Assembly: GCA_030549205.1 (NCBI GenBank)
Contig: JAUKTV010000008.1
Coordinates: forward strand, 62,001 to 126,000
Source: Apiosordaria backusii
Taxonomy: Eukaryota; Ascomycota; Sordariomycetes; Sordariales; Lasiosphaeriaceae
DNA: 64,000 bases
Reading direction: 5' to 3'
Below, one piece after another: positions 43,571 through 54,701 of the stretch. The notes under the pieces were generated by a model that was not told the origin of the DNA, did no database searches, and saw only the letters and a program-made list of their open reading frames with translations. How positions within the stretch are numbered: the first letter of the stretch is position 1; each line of letters starts with the position of its first letter. The position numbers were made by a program, and so were the translations under genes.

Positions 43571-46500
43571 GATGGGCGACCAACCGTGTTGAGGAGGTCG
43601 GATAGAAAACGAGAATCGCGGCAGGTCGAGGAAAAGGTAACCTGGAACCGAGGTATCTAATCTAGAAATGTTCCTGCTTGCGGAACTCCTCAAATAGAAA
43701 AGGAAAGAGCGCCTCCGTCCATGGACTTGCCTGCCCGCCTCGAACTCACGAGGGGTTCCCCGCGAGGGCTCTTGCGGCCGGGACAGCTCACGCACGCTTC
43801 CAACAAAGCAGTGCACCTCGAATGCGTTGCACCTGCTGTCGTGTCTGTGTTGACCTCTCGATTTCAAATTCAGGTTGTGGTACACGATGCCTCCTGTGAC
43901 TGTCAAGGCCACTCCACCGAGGCTCGATTCGGGGGCAAATCGGACCTTTTCGTGTTCAATGTTGCAAACACTTGCTGTTAGTTAAAATCGAAAGAAGGAC
44001 AAGACAATGAGGAATCGAAACACTGGAACTGTCGTGTAGGAATCAGGGAGCCATCTCTTTCATGGCGTTCCTATCTTCCATTCATGGCCCTAGTGTTACA
44101 CCTGTGCTTCGGCCCACCCCTCGAGGACAGACATTTGGCTAGACTCAGTCTAATACACGTGGCCATAATGTTTCTGCTCCTATCAAGGGTTGATCTTTTG
44201 AACTTATCTGACACCTGGTCAGTTCGAAATGCATGGCACGGATTCTTTTGATAAAATCGGGAAGCTACAGCAAAAGAAATAGAGGGCAAAACGTTAGAAA
44301 GATCACTTGAGACTGAACTCGATGTCAGCATCCTCTGTTGGTACCTGGCAGAAGACCCAAAGGACCGGACGGGATCTCGGGTATGCATACGATGCGATGC
44401 TATAAGACCATCGGGTGGATATCTAATTCTAAGTTTGGGTGCTTGGACCCGTGCAATCAACGGCGGAAGCTGCTGCAACGCGACCCTGCAGATGCAGTTC
44501 CGAACTTTAAAGACGACGATCATTCTCGAGGGTGACCCAACGGCGGTTGATGGCAGGTATGGGATGGGGCGGCTCAATGTAGGGCCAGGGTCAAGCTACC
44601 CACACCATGGGACAGATGGACACCTGGTGTGAGTTTTGATGATGGTGCCGGGCAACTACGACCTTTGCTATGAAGCTTATGTGTTTTAATAGATAATCAG
44701 TGAAAGACACGGAGTGGAAAGAAGCTTTATCAAACAGCTTTGAAAGAAAAGTGAACTTGTGACAGATGTATCTAGCGTACAATCATAGTACCTTAATTTT
44801 AAAACTCATCTTCTACCCTGGGATTTCCCTCTTCGATGCCCCAGGGTGCTTGCCGTCACATAATACTGATGGGCCCAGATGCCTGGCTGGGAATCATCAC
44901 ATGAACTTTTCGGGTCAGACAGCACAGGAGACAAGATGTTGCTCCGACTTTCAAAAGACGTGTACACCGTCCGTTCATGTCTGCCAGTCTTTGCTTGTGA
45001 TGGGTTTCCAGCGCTACTTTTGCAAACCGGCCAACCTCGCTCGATCAATGCGGGGGTGTCGCATAAAGGGAAGGTGGTTAGCAAACATGTCGCCTTGTGT
45101 GCAGTGAGTACCAAGTAACATGATCGCGGAAATACTCGGGTAAAAGTTCATGTTGCTTTCCTTTCTGAGCTCCTACTTGAGGTATATACCACGTTCTACT
45201 AAAAGGGTAGTTTTGAAACATAAGTGAATCATGAGCTTCATCGAGTTGGTCCGTCTTCGGCTCCTGGATCAGGACTGTCATGAGTTTGTCAAGGTACCAT
45301 CTTCCATTTTTGGGGAACAAGCTGCATCGCCTGACGTCTACCTATCTTGCAGACTGCATACTGGGAAGGTAACCTGGAAAGTTGCTGCTGCCAATAGCCA
45401 GTCACCGACATGCCTAGGTAAGCGGGTAGCATAGAAACTCTCACCTGGAACGACTTGGCTTCTGTATCGCAGTACTTGAACATCGCTTCTGAGCATTCCG
45501 AATGGCGAATGCTCCCTTCGCTCCGACAATGGAGCTTCCCAAAGTCGAGATGGAGCAGGTGAAAGCGACCTTCTTGTTTTGGACAAATCGCCTCAGTTCA
45601 TAGGCCAGCGGTTTGGCTGGGGGGAAGCAGGGCACGGGTGACCCGCCGCATCTCCCAACGTTCGCCTGAAGGTTTTAGCTCCCGCAACCCACCTTAGTCC
45701 CCACCCCCGCAGCACAGTGCCGCACTGCCGACTCATCTCTCCACCGCAAAAGGACTCATCATCCGAACACCAGTGTCTGAATCATGATGGCAATGAACAC
45801 CAGCTTGAAGCCGAATATCCAACTGACCAGTCACGGTCTGAATGTTCACGTCTCTCGATTCGGTCTGGTCAACATCCCGGTTCTCACATGGCCTTTTGCG
45901 TAGCACTGTGGGCGCAACAACCTCTCAAGTCGCACAACCAGATGGCAAAAGTGCGCTGCAGCTTGTCGTCCATGGTTCGACAGGCGGGCCTGTGCAACGC
46001 CAAGATAACCCTGGATGATCGACTTCCAGCTACACCTGATGAAGCAAGAGCACAGCCAAGAGCAGCAACGATTTGGATACTCGTGTGTCCCTCGCGTCCT
46101 TTTACTTTTTCCCTTATGTACTACTACAGCGCCAAGCCCATTCCAGAAGTCTGGTCCGATTCCAGGGGCGTGAGGGCGTCTGGCTTTCAACCTGTCTTGC
46201 GACTCGATTCCCATCTCGGCCAATGAGACATGGGAGCAGCCGATGGGTTACACGTGGAGCGGGGCAGGACAAGCTCATTGATGAGCCAGCCAAGCCTCCT
46301 TCTGTTCTTAGCATGGCGGCAGTCGCAGACTGAAGCAATGGCCAAGCTTCTTACGCAAACCTTCCCCCTGGACCCCGAGGCGATCTATCCGCCCCCCGGC
46401 AGCGATAACGGCCTGGATCGATAGCAGAGATATCAAACATCATGCACATTGACGCATACGCACTCATCCAACAGCCATCATCCGTATCTATGCAAGTTCC

Positions 46501-47515
46501 GAAACTTGGGGTGTTATCTGATGTACATGCCAGACTTCACTTCCCTTCTTATTCGAAGCATGGGCATTCCTCAGTGAGGCAACATGTGCCCACTGCCCAG
46601 ACAGATGGATGCCCAGATGCCCAGACGGGCGAGCAGTAGCGAGGAACCGGCTAAAACCCCAAGGGATGACACTTGCCAGATCGGCGGAGAATTCTCTGCG
46701 CCGTCTGCAGCCACACAGCTTGTGGCTCTGCCAAAGCCTGGCGCCCCCTCCGGGAAGCGAATCACTTTATTCTGCATGTGTTCATATCACGTTTCTTCCC
46801 CCCTCCAAAACCACTTAGCTATCGACCTGCCTGTTATGGCCATCGCACTCGTTCCGGCGAATCAACTGACGGCCGACTGGACGGACTGCTACATTGCCGC
46901 GCATAGATGGGTTGATCTGTTTGTCGGCTGCGGTTGGCTGCGTGCGAGAGACTTTCTCCAACTCCAATTTGCGCCCGGCAGACCGTTTCATCAGTATGCT
47001 GCTTATCTCTGCCACGGCCTGCGGATCGAGGCAGGTGGAGGTAACAACAGTCGCCTCTTGTGGCAACGGCTGAGGTGGAACGACGCCAGCCTCCGACCCA
47101 GATCCCAGATAACCACCGATCAGAGCAAAAAGCACATTCTGTTTTCGGCCAGGTCCCGACACGAACCCTCGGTGAGAGCGCGCTGTAGGGCCAATATTGT
47201 CCCATGCCATGGCATCCAATGACACCATCTTCGCAGTCAACGACACTCCCCTGCGGCCTGCTCCTGACATGCCTGCCGTGTGTACCGCGTCGATCAAGCT
47301 TGGGGTAAAGTTTCTTGGGTCCGTAACAAAATAATTAAATACCCAGCTATCCGCCCCCAAGCCGTTCCGCTGGGCTTTTTCTCCCTTGCATTCCAGCCTG
47401 TCGATACCCCATTTTCCCTTCTCAACATCTTCCCAGCCGCCGTTGGGATTTATTTTCCACGACAGTGGTGTATTGTGGAAAAGTTGATAGCAGGACACCA
47501 CGCCACACCGCCGTC
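43571..47515. other. Largest gene-poor gap, about 3.9 kb
   Basis: This divergent region lies between the protease and OPT genes. Overlapping frames of 212 aa (+, 46584-47222) and 228 aa (-, 46815-47501) have no domains and composition unlike protein. I treat them as chance. No terminal repeats, transposase or RNA gene was recognised. The region may hold an extended promoter, lncRNA or old degraded sequence. Confidence 0.45.
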
Positions 47516-49908
47516 ATGGCTGAAGAGGAGAAGAGGGCGCTCGAGACCAGCACGGCCTCGGGCACCATCCGCCCATTCTCCGAAGGCCAACCGCCGATCG
47601 AAGGTCCCAACGAACTCAAGACGGAGATCACGGTTGGAAACTCGGAGAAGGATCATGGATCCGATGGCATCGAAGAGGAGGAGGAGGAGGATCTCTGGAA
47701 GCCGTTGAAGATGGATGCGGATATTCCCCACGAGGAGAACCCGTTGACCATCAGAGCCATTGTTGTTGGCTGCATTCTCGGCTCTCTTGTCGCTGCTTCC
47801 AACCTGTACCTTGGTGAGTTATTCTCGAGATATTTTTCCAGACGTGCCTACTAATCACCGAGTGTAGGTCTCAAGACTGGTTTCACGTTTAGCGCCAACA
47901 TGTTTGGTGCCATTTTTGGTTATGGTATCCTCAAGTTTATGGAAAAGTCTGGTGGCCAGATTCCCATCATCGGTGGTTTCTTTGGTCCGCAGGAAAACTC
48001 CATCGTCCAGGCTGTCGCTACTGGCGCGGGTGGCACAGGTGGTATCTTTGTGGCCGCTATTCCCGCCATGTACCGTCTCGGGGTGATGCCGGAAGGCCAC
48101 TCGCCCATGGATGACATCGGTGCCATCTTCACCATCACCCTCGTGTGCTCCTTCGTTGGGCTCTTCTACGTCACACCCCTCCGAAAGTTCTTCATCGTTC
48201 AGGTCGCCCGTGAGCTCAAGCTCATGTTTCCCACCCCAACCGCCGTCGCCCTTACTATCCGTGCCATGCACGCTGGTGCTGCCGGCAGCATTGACGCCAT
48301 GAAGAAGCTCAAGTGCCTCATGATCTGCTTCATGGGAGCTCTGGTTCACCGTGTCGTTTCGTACTATGCCATTGGCATTCTGTACGACTGGCACTTTTTC
48401 ACCTGGATTCACATCTGGAGCGGCTACACCAGCTGGGCGCTCAATATCGAGTCTTGGGGCTGGTACTTTGAGTGGACTCCGGCTTTCATTGGGTCTGGTA
48501 TCCTGATCGGTCTCAACCCCGCTATTTCCATGTTTGCCGGTGCCGTGATCGCTTGGGGTCTCATCGGCCCCTTGCTCGTGCACTACGGCGAGTGCATCGG
48601 CATCCAGCTGTCTGACGACCCCCAATGGGATTCTTACTACAGCTTTGCTTCCCTCAGGAACCTTGGCCAGGTCACGCCCTCTCCTCGATATTGGTTGCTG
48701 TGGCCCGGCGTCATGGTCATGGTTTGCTCCTCCATGGCCGAGCTCTTTGTTCAGTACAAGGTCATCTGGAGCGGTGTCACCACCATCTGGAACCAGGGCT
48801 GCGGCGGCATCAACAGCATGTTGGTTTCGCGCGGCAAGTCCAGCAACTTCTTCGCCAAGCACGGAGCCCCCAAGGTGAAGAGCGAAAACATGGTGCAGGA
48901 CCCTTTCCCGCCCGAGCAGCAAGTCAAGAACTGGATGTGGCTTCTCGGCCTTCTTGTGACGGTCATTGTCTCCATGATCATCTTCCACTTCCAGTGGGAG
49001 ATGAATCCCGGTCTTACCATCCTGGCCATTCTGCTTGCCTTCCTCTTCTCGTTCCTCGCCATCCAGATCGGCGCTGTCACCGACACGACTCCTCTGACCG
49101 CCGCCGCCAAGGCATCCCAGCTCGTCTTTGGTGCTGCTACCTCGGGTGGCGGTTTCACTGTTCAGCACGCCCAGAAGCTTAACTTGGTTGCCGGTGGTAT
49201 CGCTTCTGGCGGTGCTGACGTGGCTACTGCCCTTGTCAGCGATTTCAGAACCGGTTTCTTGATTGGCACGTCTCCCATCAAGCAGTGGATTGGGCAGTGC
49301 ATTGGCAGTTTTATCTCTGTGTGGCTTGCACCAGGTTTGTTTGTCCTCTTCACTTCAGCGTACCCTTGCATCTGGAAGGGTGAGGGCCCTGGTGAGAACT
49401 GCGCCTTCGATGTCCCCTCTGTGTCGGCCTGGGCTGCCGTGGCACAGGCCGTGACGGACCCGAACGTTAAGATCCCGTTCAGCAGCGGCATGTTTGCCAT
49501 TGCCATGGGTATCTTGTCTGTTGCGCAGGTCGTCTTCCGTCACTTTTACCTGGTGGGCAAGCGTGAGAAGTACCGCAAGTGGCTCCCCAACTGGGGTGCC
49601 ATCGCGCTCTCGTGGGTCATTCCCGCTCCTGTGTTTGCCAACGCTGCGTTACTCGGTGCCATCATCGCTGCGCTGTGGAGAAAGTACAACATGCGCACCT
49701 GGGATATCTACGGCTATGCCGTAGCAGCTGGTAAGTTATATTTGGTCTCTATATTTTGTTTCATGACTTGTGAACTGACTGTGTGCGTCAAACAGGTTTC
49801 ATTGCTGGCGAGGGTCTCGGTGGTGTTGTCGGCGCTGTGCTCACGCTAGCAGGTGTGGACGGAGCTGTCAAGGGCACACAAATCGCTTGCCCGCTGAACT
49901 CCTGCTAG
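47516..49908 (+). CDS. OPT-family oligopeptide/metal-chelate transporter (757 aa)
   Basis: There are three exons: 47516-47813, 47868-49730 and 49796-49908. The joins YLG-LKTGF and AAG-FIAGEGLGGVVG keep phase. Residues 1-80 are hydrophilic, with an acidic EEEEEED run. About 14-16 membrane spans follow, starting at 'TIRAIVVGCILGSLVAASNLYLG-LKTGFTFSANMFGAIFGYG'. Further hallmarks are 'PQENSIVQAVATGAGG', 'FPTPTAVALTIRAMHAG', 'GSGILIGLNPAISMFAGAVIAWG' and the terminal 'GEGLGGVVGAVLTL'. This is the OPT superfamily pattern, with the YSL-like 'NLYLGLKTG' opening. Members import small peptides, glutathione conjugates or metal chelates with protons. No substrate can be assigned. A well-conserved, intact gene. 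Confidence 0.93.
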
Positions 49909-50181
49909 AGGCACCACACAGGCTGAGCGGGTTGCGCAGAATTGCTTCGTGTGTTGACGGATTGGATGATTTTATGGATTGGTGTAATGAATTGGAACTA
50001 AGAAGCGTATACCATTGATGTTACCTTGCCCTTTCAATAATGAGACGATCGGCTTAGGCCGCAACATGAAGCATTATGATCTTTCGGCATGGGTGATTAG
50101 GGTGTTATAACCTTGTATTCATCGAGAAGAGCCGTTTGATGATATGAATGATTCAATACAAAATGACAGGCAACGGCTCCC

Positions 50182-51533
50182 TTATCTAACTGCCTGCGGA
50201 GCTTTAAGCCTGCGGAACGGCGCTCGCCCATGGATAAGACGTGGCAAGGGGGTGTTGTAGGTCCCCAAGCTGTGAAAGTTTCTGGTGGTGGTGGTGTTGA
50301 AAAAGATGTTCTGCACAAAGGGGAGGATTCCGTTGCTGCTTTCTGTTAGCATCTGTTCCCCTACCAGTAATTGAAAAGAAACTTACAATCCGCTCATGTC
50401 GCAGTGCCCGCCGCTCCTGACATTGATCCCAATCTTGTCTCCAGCCCCGAGCCAGTCATACACGACCTTTGCCGCTGGGAAAATAACCGTCGCCGTCCCC
50501 TTGCTATTCACAAATTGGTCGCCCGTTCCTTGATCCATGATCAAGGCCCGGGGAGCAATCGCCGCCGCGATTGTGTGCGCGTCAAAAGGCAAGTTCTCAT
50601 GGTGATTCATGAACGTCCCCAGCTTGGAGTTCGACCACCAACCCGCACCCTGCTTGCTGTTCTCCAGGTTCTCCCCTTGCCCCGAGAGGGTGAAATACCG
50701 GTAAGGTCCCAGCCCCTGGACGCCAGAAGACATGGGCATGGTAACCGTGATGCGCTTGTCAAACAGCCCCGCGGCAAGCGCAGCTTTCCCAAGGCGGGAG
50801 CAGCCGGTGACGCCGACGCGGTAGGGGTCAATCTCGGGGACCGTCAGCTGGATGGCGTCGAGGGTGCGGTGGAAGCCCCAGGCCCAGGCGGTCAAGACGC
50901 CAATGTCGCGGCCGTTGTAGATGCTCCAGAACGCTCCCGTCTTGGAGTTGCTGTCGGGGCCACGGTGGTGTAGTCGAACTGCGCGACTGCGATGCCGGCC
51001 TGCAGGTACGGCTGGTTTTGCATGCCGCCAATGTTGATCACCACGGGCGCCGGGCGGGAACTGCTCGCCCCAGACGGCAGCTGGATGGTGGCTCGGAAGG
51101 AGCCGCGCTTGTTCTGGGGGCCGGTGACGGTGATTTGGAGCGTCGTCCCGGAGCGGGTGGCTTCGACTTTTTCTTGCGCAGGGTCTGGGTAGTACCCGAA
51201 TTGGTACTCTTGAAGGAGCTGGAGGATCTCAGGCTGGCGGCATTCGTACCACTCAGCGCGGGACTTGATGCGGTTGGGCGCGTTGCCGGTCATGACATCA
51301 CGGGCGAAAGAAGATGAACCAGCGGCGTTGTCGGTGGTGGTGTATTTCAGGGGTAAAAAGGGGTCAGGGAGCGATGACTGAAGTGGGAGTTGTTGCCATG
51401 TTGGGAAGGGGGAAGGTAAAGGGGCACATTGGACTTGACGAGGGGAGATCTCTTGGGCGTGCTCCGTTGGTGTCGGTGCAGCAGTCGAGAGAACGGCTGC
51501 TGTTGCGGCGGTGAGGAGGACGGAGGATCGCAT
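50182..51533 (-). CDS. CE15 glucuronoyl-esterase-like enzyme, one missing base, canonical Glu absent (about 434 aa)
   Basis: The ATG at 51533 gives a signal peptide (MRSSVLLTAATAAVLSTAAP). Exon 1 runs to 50387 and exon 2 is 50338-50182. The join HCDMSGF-SNGILPFVQ keeps phase only if one missing C is counted at 50956-50959, where VAP would continue as DSNSKTGAFWSIY. CE15 landmarks are 'LTAWAWGFHRTLDAI', the nucleophile motif GCSRLGK (Ser246) and the catalytic His in GGHCDMSG. The strand after the nucleophile reads MPMSSG, where CE15 enzymes such as Cip2 have PQESG, so the classical Glu of the triad is absent. An Asp in the later DQGTGDQF loop could replace it, as in some atypical members. Canonical CE15 enzymes cleave lignin-glucuronoxylan esters. 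This paralogue's activity is uncertain. A weak TATATC-like box lies about 100 bp upstream. Confidence 0.86.
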
Positions 51534-52071
51534 CTTGAGACCTGGACAGGCAGGCAAGGACGTTGAAAACCGGGCAGCCTGCTCGATGAATATCTTGAAA
51601 AACTGTCTTTCAGGGCTTGGAACAAAGGTCTGATATAAGACAGCCAAGAAAAGCCGGTGGGTACATCAACCTCGTGGCATTATTCCCCGAACCCGTGCAT
51701 CCCGTCCTCCGGATGCTTGGATTTTGTGGGGTAAGCCATGGTGTTGATGGGTTGATCCGTATTAGCCATATTGACGCGGCGTTAAAAGTGCCGGGCAAAC
51801 AAGGCACTCTCGAGTTCTTGCCATGTAAATCAAAGGCTTGATCGGGAATAAGATTCAAAGTGCACGAGTGTGGAGGTTGCAGTCCTGATTTAACCGTCTT
51901 GTGTTTCCATTCAGGGGTAGTATTCAGAGCTATTGACAGGTTTGTATTGTTTAAGAGGCACGATTCGGTCATTGGGGTGTTGCGAAAAAGAAAATTAATC
52001 CCTACTTGTATTTGACCAAGCATTACAGAGCTGCGCTGAGATATTAACCTGATCTTGTTTGGATGTATGTT
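51534..52071. other. Intergenic, about 540 bp
   Basis: This is the CE15 promoter and the region where the C-terminal half of the rhodopsin-like gene should have been. No membrane-protein coding remnant is recognisable in any frame. Confidence 0.5.
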
Positions 52072-52775
52072 TCATTGATAAACTGCACCAGATGCTCCCT
52101 GAGAAGCTGAATAGGCACCCGAAAAGATGTTGTAGTGAACCAAGATGTGGGGTGCCCAGCACGTTCCCTCGACAAACATGTCCCACACCTTTTGGACCGG
52201 CGTACATGAGACCCAGGGGAAGAAGGCGGACAGGCCCATGGAAATGTTCATGCTGATGATGCAGAACCAGGTGATCTTCTTGATCCAGCCGTCGGTGAGG
52301 TGGAGCAGGGTGATGCCGAACGACGTCTTGGACCAGGCGGCGGACGTGACGGTGAGTGTGCCTGAGATGTTCATAGGGAGCAAGAGGTACTGCATGTTGT
52401 CCATGTTGAAATCCCAGATGTGTTTTCCGTAACCCAATGTGACCATGTAGGTCATCGAGGAGGATTCCACGGCGATGCACAACTTGCGTCTCGAACGTTA
52501 GTATACCGCTTAAGAGTCTTCCATCGATAGGCATGTGAGGAGCAAGTTTTGAGGCTTACCAGAGCTCCGATTAGGAACGCATCGTCCCACCACAAATGCT
52601 GTCTCTTGAGCATTCGACAGTAGAGCCTCAAAGCCAGAAACCCGCCCGCAACGGTGGTTAGGGTCCAGACGCACGTAACAAGCTTTGCTCCGGCATCATC
52701 GTGAGGAAGGGCCGCGATTTCTCGGGTGTGAGAGCGACTGGGGTGCATATTGAAACTGATCGGGCTTGGTTCCAT
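52072..52775 (-). CDS. Fungal rhodopsin-like (PTH11-type) membrane protein, C-terminally truncated, probable relic
   Basis: The exons are 52775-52560 and 52482-52072, joined as FLIGAL-LCIAVESSS (GTAAGC donor, ACTAAC branch, GCAAG acceptor). The 208-aa product has the N-terminal half of the fungal rhodopsin domain: 'LVTCVWTLTTVAGGFLALRLYCRM', 'HLWWDDAFLIGAL', 'WSKTSFGITLLHL', 'KKITWFCIISMN' and 'FVEGTCWAPHILVHYNIFSGAYS'. It then ends abruptly where members normally continue with three more helices (full length about 380 aa). Upstream, another frame starting at the ATG at 52815 encodes MTDVNGVPLTTQEDGT.., a more typical N-terminus. It connects only through a further frameshift near 52700. Missing helices plus a suspect 5' end suggest decay. 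An undetected 3' exon is a less likely alternative. Confidence 0.65.
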
Positions 52776-54701
52776 CCTCTTGCGTGGTGAGAGGGACGCC
52801 GTTGACGTCGGTCATCTTTTCCTTCTGTCTTGATAACTGTCGATGTCTGGACTTTCGTATACCGACAGACAAGGACAGATATCGAAGAAACTGTCGATCC
52901 GAGACTGGCCGGAGTGATGATGTAAAGTAAGGTAGATACCGTTGCTGCGACTCAAGACTGACCGGTCAATGTATACCAACTGTATGAATACAAGACGTAA
53001 CAAAACAAAGGTAACGCAGGTAGAGCAGAATAGAACCCCAACTGCCAACGGCTGGGCGACTGGCTCGACCTGCGAACAGAAAAGGACCTGCGGGTGTTAA
53101 GATCGAGGTCACCAGGGAGAAGAAAATCAGGGTCCAGTCGGAGGCAATTGGGATTGCCTTATTGGATATTCAGCTAGATAAGTCGTCAGCTAGTCCAGGT
53201 AAGGCTTAACATCTTCAACAGCCGTGGAAAAATGAGAAACCGATACCGCAAGGCAACCCTTCCCGCGCCATGCCCCTTGCGTTATGGAAGACCTCTACGT
53301 GAGGGCTGTCCCTTGTCTCACTAGACAAACTGAACGGGAGGTTCTGATCTACTGGCACCAGGCCTGAAGTCTGAAAGTTAAAAAGACAAGATTACGGAAA
53401 TTGTGTTGGCTGTGGTTGGTGGAGAATGCTGGCTTGCCCAGAAGGGGAAAAGGGTTTAATCGAGCCTAGAACAGGTGTGGATATCCTCTATGTTCTTTTT
53501 GCTTCTTAAAACCAGCATGGTCCCCAAAGGTTTTAGAGGGACAACTAACGAGGTTTCCACTTATGGGATGTTTCTTCAGGCGTGGCTATCCTCAACCTTG
53601 ACCCTTTTGGCATTCAGCTCGGGATCTTGCTGGCACAAGTCGAGTATCAAGGCGGATACAGGATGCAACATCAGGGAGAAGAACGGGGTAATAATTTCTT
53701 ATTTTTTTGCCATGATCCCATACTATGAATCGCATCCTTGATGGACCAACCGGCAGCTGCCGCCGATTCCGCCCTCTCCTGATTTCTGTCGTTAATTCTG
53801 AGAGCGGCAGTTGTGCTTGGAATACATACATCGACATGGCTGTTGCCCTTCAGCCTTGAGTTTGGTTACACTGCTAACAACAGGCTTCCACGCAACGGCT
53901 CAAAAAACGGCCGGCTCTTCCCGTCCGTGGCGGGACCGACAGTTACTAAACGTGTGTCCGAGCGATCATGGGCCCGAGGCTGAAGAGGAGCATCTTCAAT
54001 GTAGGATTGCAAACCTGGATGCCACGTTCGGTAGGCGGCAATGATCGACTTGCAGACAAACCTTGCCGGCCCCGGGTGATCATGATATCGATCCGACTGC
54101 CCCGGTCCACCTTCTTCATATGGCAACTGCCTCGTCTTGTCGGGAATCAATTTTAATTCTTGAGGAGCTGGATTCGATGGTTTGCTACCTGTGGGGTGTT
54201 TGCTGGGATCTCTGCTTTCAAGCATGGCAGCAGAGCGAGGATCGATTCTTGCGCAGGACTGTGGAGTTCTGTTGAAGATGCCATTGCTTGCTGGCTTGGT
54301 TTTGGTTCTCTCGTCACATGTCTTGACGATAAGGGGTGAGAGCACACCGACTTCTATCCTCTCGACGAAACAGCAAAGATTTTATTTTTAAAGAATCTGC
54401 AAGGAGTTGTTGCTTTGACACCCACAGTAATACCGCCGTGCTGGAGCCGAAAGATAACATGCATGAGCCAAATGATGGGGGTTGAATCCTTCTGGTGGAC
54501 TCAGTCACTGCCCCTGACCATCCGTCCGCGCCTCAGACCGAGCCCTGAACCTCACAACCGCAACAAAATCAGTTTGTAGATACATTAATGTACAACAAGC
54601 GGATGACATCCAAAAAGCCATCAGTCTATACACAACGCCAGATATATAATGATGACACACGCCGTTCGCCAGCGGCTAGCCTCGCATCCACCTGTGTGCT
54701 C
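52776..54701. other. Intergenic, about 1.9 kb
   Basis: No supported gene is present apart from the possible displaced N-terminus of the rhodopsin-like gene (52703-52815). Short frames such as 53475-53741 show no domain. No repeat termini were recognised. Confidence 0.45.

Noticed and set aside
46584..47501. Overlapping 212-aa (+) and 228-aa (-) frames upstream of OPT
   Set aside because: Neither has domains, targeting signals or protein-like composition, and both occupy the OPT promoter.
47855..49168. 437-aa minus-strand frame rich in His, Asp and Glu
   Set aside because: It lies wholly opposite the OPT transporter, whose sense frame has clear family motifs and spliced ends.
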